Source: Prosthecobacter debontii (lineage in GTDB: Bacteria > Verrucomicrobiota > Verrucomicrobiia > Verrucomicrobiales > Verrucomicrobiaceae). Taken from it: 64,000 nt of DNA. The stretch's first letter is position 1. Each line of letters opens with the position of its first letter. The stretch is from positions 62,001 through 126,000 of the forward strand of contig NZ_FUYE01000005.1 of assembly GCF_900167535.1 (NCBI RefSeq), in the 5' to 3' direction. Both the position numbers and the translations under genes were made by a program. This document shows positions 61,000 through 64,000 of this stretch, piece after piece. The notes beneath the pieces are model-generated. The model saw only the letters and a list, made by a program, of their open reading frames with translations, had not been told where the DNA came from and made no database searches.

Positions 61000-62457
61000 T
61001 TAAAGAGCTGCCATGCCGCCTTGCTTGATCCATGTATTCAGAGGCGTTAGACTCTCCAAATTCAATTCGATGCCACAACCAAACGGTGCTGCGTTGATAC
61101 TGCGGATATCGAGTTGTCCGGCTTGGATGGCGAGCGTCGGGAAGCCCTTGGCATGGGCGTCATAGAGGCCAGGATGCGCGGCTAATACGGCCTGCTGCAC
61201 TTCAGGCGAGTACATGGATAAGCCACGGAAGTAATGATGCCCGTTGCGCTCCACATGAGAAATGCCCAGCGTCGCCATCATGGCCAGATCTTGCAGCAAG
61301 GCTACCGGACCGACATTGGCCAAATCTTCGCCACTGAGGATGAGTGGGCGGGATGCGGAGGCGGCTCGTGTTTGGATCAAGGCAGCGTTGGTGATTCCTT
61401 TGAGGATGCCTTTGCAATTCTTATGACTGGTGCCGCTGTATCCCAGGCTCAAAGCTCGAGGGAGGTCCTTAACGGAACTGTCGGCTTCATCAATGATGAT
61501 GCCGGGTCCATCCTTCCAGCCAGCGATGGCCTCTTCTACATCGTCCGCCAGAGCATGCGCTCGATGCAGAGGTTGTTCGATGAATAACAGGTTTTGAAAC
61601 AGGGGGGCTAGAGATGGATCGGCACTGAGTGCATCATAAAACTCGCGGAAGGCAGCCAGTACCTGAAATTGCTCATTGCCATCCAAGGTGGCTTTGAAGC
61701 CTTGAGGGCATTCTTCCACGAGCACAGCGGTAATCTGGCGCAGCCGTGGCAAATCCACCTCCTTTTGACCGCAGACTTTGATCTTGAAGTAACGCAGCCC
61801 GTAAGTACGAATGGATTCATCCAGACCTTGAGGAAGACCATCGTCCAAACGCTCCTCCGCAGGAATGTCTCTAGCGCGGAGTGGATCACCCAAGCCGACA
61901 GTGTGACGCACTGCGACTTGGTCGGCCGGGCTGGAAGTCAGCACGTCGGCGGCTTGGATGCCCCGCAGTTCCTCATGAATTTTACCCAGATCAATTCCGG
62001 GTGCATCGCTGGTTAGCCAACGATGCAGAGGTGTCTGTGCTACTTTGCAGAGGGCATCAAGCACCGCTCTTTCCATGAGGCTGACTCCGAGATTGGCCAG
62101 TAGAGAGGGGATTTGTTTCACGCCAGCCCAGCGAGCTTGTTCCTGATAGAGGGCCTGCCACCAGGGGAAATAACGAATCGGCTGCATGGCCGCGTTTTCA
62201 GCGATGCGAGACGCGTTTTGAACGACAGCCAGCATCTCGGCCAGATCCTGCTCGCAACTGGTGGTTGGGTCTTTGGTGAACCACTTGGGGGCCAAACCTT
62301 CACTGGCAAGGCCCTGTGCGGTTTTGCCATCAACGCTCAGGGTCACACTCACGAAGAGATGCGGGAGGGCACTCAGACTGGCGATCCCATACTTGAAGGG
62401 AAAGCGCGTGCGCATCGGCAGAACGTGGAAGTGGATCTCGTGGATTTGGAATTCCAT
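61000..62457 (-). CDS. Enolase superfamily (mandelate racemase/muconate lactonizing-like) protein
   Basis: A 485-residue protein. The capping domain occupies the first 190 or so residues, and the barrel has YFKIKVCGQ (KxK), ATLDGNEQF, FIEQPL, IIDEADSSV and GTSHKNCKGI, which fit metal ligands and catalytic residues of the enolase superfamily. The substrate cannot be read from sequence; a carboxylic acid (sugar acid or dipeptide-type) is expected. No transporter or dehydrogenase is adjacent to help. It is longer than usual family members (about 370-400). Confidence 0.78.
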   Translation of the reverse strand: MEFQIHEIHFHVLPMRTRFPFKYGIASLSALPHLFVSVTLSVDGKTAQGLASEGLAPKWFTKDPTTSCEQDLAEMLAVVQNASRIAENAAMQPIRYFPWWQALYQEQARWAGVKQIPSLLANLGVSLMERAVLDALCKVAQTPLHRWLTSDAPGIDLGKIHEELRGIQAADVLTSSPADQVAVRHTVGLGDPLRARDIPAEERLDDGLPQGLDESIRTYGLRYFKIKVCGQKEVDLPRLRQITAVLVEECPQGFKATLDGNEQFQVLAAFREFYDALSADPSLAPLFQNLLFIEQPLHRAHALADDVEEAIAGWKDGPGIIIDEADSSVKDLPRALSLGYSGTSHKNCKGILKGITNAALIQTRAASASRPLILSGEDLANVGPVALLQDLAMMATLGISHVERNGHHYFRGLSMYSPEVQQAVLAAHPGLYDAHAKGFPTLAIQAGQLDIRSINAAPFGCGIELNLESLTPLNTWIKQGGMAAL

Positions 62458-62580
62458 GGCATGAACAAAAGAGCTTGGATGACGGGTGCTTTCACATCTT
62501 TTTGTCCATGGACCGAGGTTTTGTTTCGAGGGTGCGGTTTTGACTTGTCAGAACGGGCCGGTCTTTCTCAAGCTGTGCGG

Positions 62581-63270
62581 ATGAAGCTCCGCCATTTGCT
62601 CTTGTCGCTGCCCTTTGCCGCCAGTCTTTTGATTCACGCTGCCGACCCGGCACCCAAGAAGTCAGCTCCGCATCCTTCAGTGGTGCCGGTCGATGACGTG
62701 CCGGGTTTGCCTCGTGTGTTGCTCATCGGTGACTCCATTTCCATGGGATATACCTTGCCCACACGGAAGCTGCTGGAAGGTTTCGCCAATGTGCATCGCA
62801 TCCCCCAAAACGGTGGTCCCACAAAGAATGGTGTGGCGAACATGGAGAAGTGGCTAGGCTCTGGCCTCTGGGATGTCATCCACTTCAACTGGGGAATTCA
62901 CGATCTGAAGATCATGCCGGATGGCAAGCGCCAAGTGGAGCCTGCTGACTATGAGGCCAATCTACGCAAGCTTGTCGCCCGGATGCAGAAAACGGGGGCA
63001 CGCTTGATCTGGGCCTCCATTACCCCGATCCCGCAAGGCCCGCTCATCCCACCTCGTGAATTTGGCCAAGTGGCGGAATACAATCAGATCGCTGAAAAAG
63101 TGATGAAGGAAAACGGAGTGACGGTCAATGATCTCAATGCCTGGATCACCCCTAAACTTGCGGTAATGCAGAAGCCACAGGATGTGCACTATCACGATAG
63201 CGGCTCTGAGTATCTTGCCCAAAAGGTGGCGCAGGAGATCAAGGCGGCGTTAGCAAAGGAGCGGAAGTAG
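62581..63270 (+). CDS. Secreted SGNH/GDSL-type hydrolase
   Basis: About 229 residues. A signal peptide (MKLRHLLLSLPFAASLLIHA) precedes an SGNH hydrolase domain: LLIGDSISMGY with nucleophile Ser52, NGGPTKNG, HFNWGIHDLK and QDVHYHDSGS with the catalytic His203. Such enzymes are esterases or acetylxylan esterase-like lipases, often acting on polysaccharide esters. The frame is open far upstream (to 62113) on the strand opposite the enolase-like gene; I start at 62581 where the signal peptide begins. Confidence 0.85.
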   Translation: MKLRHLLLSLPFAASLLIHAADPAPKKSAPHPSVVPVDDVPGLPRVLLIGDSISMGYTLPTRKLLEGFANVHRIPQNGGPTKNGVANMEKWLGSGLWDVIHFNWGIHDLKIMPDGKRQVEPADYEANLRKLVARMQKTGARLIWASITPIPQGPLIPPREFGQVAEYNQIAEKVMKENGVTVNDLNAWITPKLAVMQKPQDVHYHDSGSEYLAQKVAQEIKAALAKERK

Positions 63271-63276
63271 AAAGCT

Positions 63277-64000
63277 TTACGCCAAGGGCTCAACGATGAT
63301 CTTGGGCCCTTGGATTTCACGCACTTTCACTGCAGTTCCGTTCAGGAGGTAGCCGCCTTCAACCATGGCTTCCAGGCGTTCTTCACCGAACTGCACGGTG
63401 CCATAGGGGCGCAGAGCACTGCAAGTCTGGCCCACATCTCCCACCTGCACGATTTGACGTTTGGGGAGCGCGTCACCTCCATCAATGGCGGATGCCAGCA
63501 CGAGTTTTTGAAATGGCCCTGTTTGAGGAAGGAACCGGAATACTGCGAGGATGACCACTCCCGCTCCTAAAATGCCTAACGCGAAGTTACGCAAACCGAT
63601 GGCATAGATCTGGATGTCAAATCCGTTCCCGCTTTCACCTTCTCCAGGAGTGGTTCCAGGTAGGGGGGGCATCTCCCACGCGGACATGGTGTAAACCAGG
63701 GCCACCATGACAAGGAGAAAACCCAGGATGCCGGGCACCAGCAGCCCTGGAAAGACAGCGAGTTCCATGATTAGCAGGATGATGCCGATGACAAAGAGAG
63801 CCGCGACAGCGGCCGTCTCTTGGCCGACCAAACTACCTGCGACATAGTGACCGAAAAAGAAGAGACTGAAGGCGGCGATGGATACAAAACCGGGGATACC
63901 AAAACCAGGGGTCTGCATCTCCAGGTAACCACCGGCCACACCAATGAGAATGAGGAGGGCTGCATACTTGGTGACCCAGATGGCGATGGATTCAAAACCT
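63277..64000 (-). CDS. NfeD-family membrane protein, C-terminal part (5' end outside window)
   Basis: At least 241 codons remain; the frame is open to the window edge. The visible part starts with IAIWVTKYAALLILIGVAGGYLEMQTPGFGIPGF, followed by three further hydrophobic segments and a C-terminal OB-fold domain (VGQTCSALRPYGTVQFGEERLEAMVEGGYLLNGTAVKV) typical of long NfeD proteins, which have a ClpP-like serine protease at the N-terminus. Long-form NfeD proteins cleave stomatin-type partners; here the protease part lies outside the window. Confidence 0.88.
   Translation of the reverse strand, partial: GFESIAIWVTKYAALLILIGVAGGYLEMQTPGFGIPGFVSIAAFSLFFFGHYVAGSLVGQETAAVAALFVIGIILLIMELAVFPGLLVPGILGFLLVMVALVYTMSAWEMPPLPGTTPGEGESGNGFDIQIYAIGLRNFALGILGAGVVILAVFRFLPQTGPFQKLVLASAIDGGDALPKRQIVQVGDVGQTCSALRPYGTVQFGEERLEAMVEGGYLLNGTAVKVREIQGPKIIVEPLA

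Noticed and set aside
1-64000. Apparent repetition of TTAGG/CCTAA words
   Set aside because: A rough count of about 40 is below the number expected by chance for this composition, so there is no enrichment.
1-64000. CRISPR array, insertion sequence, prophage or integron
   Set aside because: I saw no regularly spaced repeats, no transposase, integrase or phage structural gene, and no terminal inverted repeats with target duplication.

Overview
The window reads as chromosomal DNA of a Verrucomicrobiota bacterium, most likely near Verrucomicrobiaceae (Prosthecobacter-like). I infer this from several things: a type IV pilus-like gene set resembling the Akkermansia Amuc_1098-1102 type; Planctomycetes-Verrucomicrobia staples (a DUF1080 protein, an S1 sulfatase, a Tat-exported Gfo/Idh/MocA oxidoreductase, an FAD-dependent oxidoreductase with sugar-binding-like domains); a perfect match to the LexA operator reported for Verrucomicrobia; and moderately high GC with weak Shine-Dalgarno signals. 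I see no transposase, integrase, phage gene or CRISPR array. Gene density is high. Only one gene-free stretch exceeds 300 bp (1816-2175).

Layout. 1-7.1 kb: end of ppk1, a fatty acid hydroxylase-type membrane protein, an RRM protein, a zinc metallopeptidase, an in-frame RpiB-SHMT fusion next to a YwlE-type phosphatase, and a DegT aminotransferase. 7.2-21.5 kb: an unusual P-loop ATPase with a long Pro-rich linker, a secreted FAD oxidoreductase, a DUF3592 protein / M20 deacylase / lipoprotein run, a TIGR02206 membrane protein, a Gfo/Idh/MocA oxidoreductase with a membrane protein behind it, a cyclophilin and a low-complexity lipoprotein. 21.6-33.7 kb: a pilus-like locus, with a secretin on the minus strand and a divergent ten-gene operon on the plus strand encoding a large pilin-adhesin, a PilT-type ATPase, PilM/N/O/P-like proteins, further prepilins and a PilC platform protein. 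33.7-48.7 kb: a radical SAM protein behind a LexA box, DUF1080 and DUF5069 proteins, an H+-pyrophosphatase, a sulfatase, tRNA-Thr(CGT), a PHP phosphoesterase with a histone H1-like tail, phosphofructokinase, lysA and glgE. 48.8-57.8 kb: a signalling block of five proteins. 57.9-64 kb: mpl, a Tat-exported glycosidase-like protein, an enolase-superfamily protein, an SGNH hydrolase and the end of an NfeD-family protein.

How the genes work together. The 21.6-33.7 kb locus forms one envelope-spanning machine: secretin, PilM/N/O/P-like alignment proteins, PilC-like platform, PilT-like motor and several prepilins. No PilB-type extension ATPase or prepilin peptidase is in view, so those would have to come from elsewhere. 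The four genes at 50.8-57.8 kb form a tight phosphorelay operon (membrane kinase, single-domain receiver, REC-GAF protein, large hybrid kinase). It is preceded by a kinase-like protein whose ATP-binding domain looks dead. LysA and Mpl connect to meso-diaminopimelate supply and murein peptide recycling.

The items I think most deserve follow-up are the RpiB-SHMT fusion, the LexA operator on the PA0069-type radical SAM gene, the G8 tract inside the pilin-adhesin gene, the degenerate kinase, and the H1-tailed PHP enzyme.
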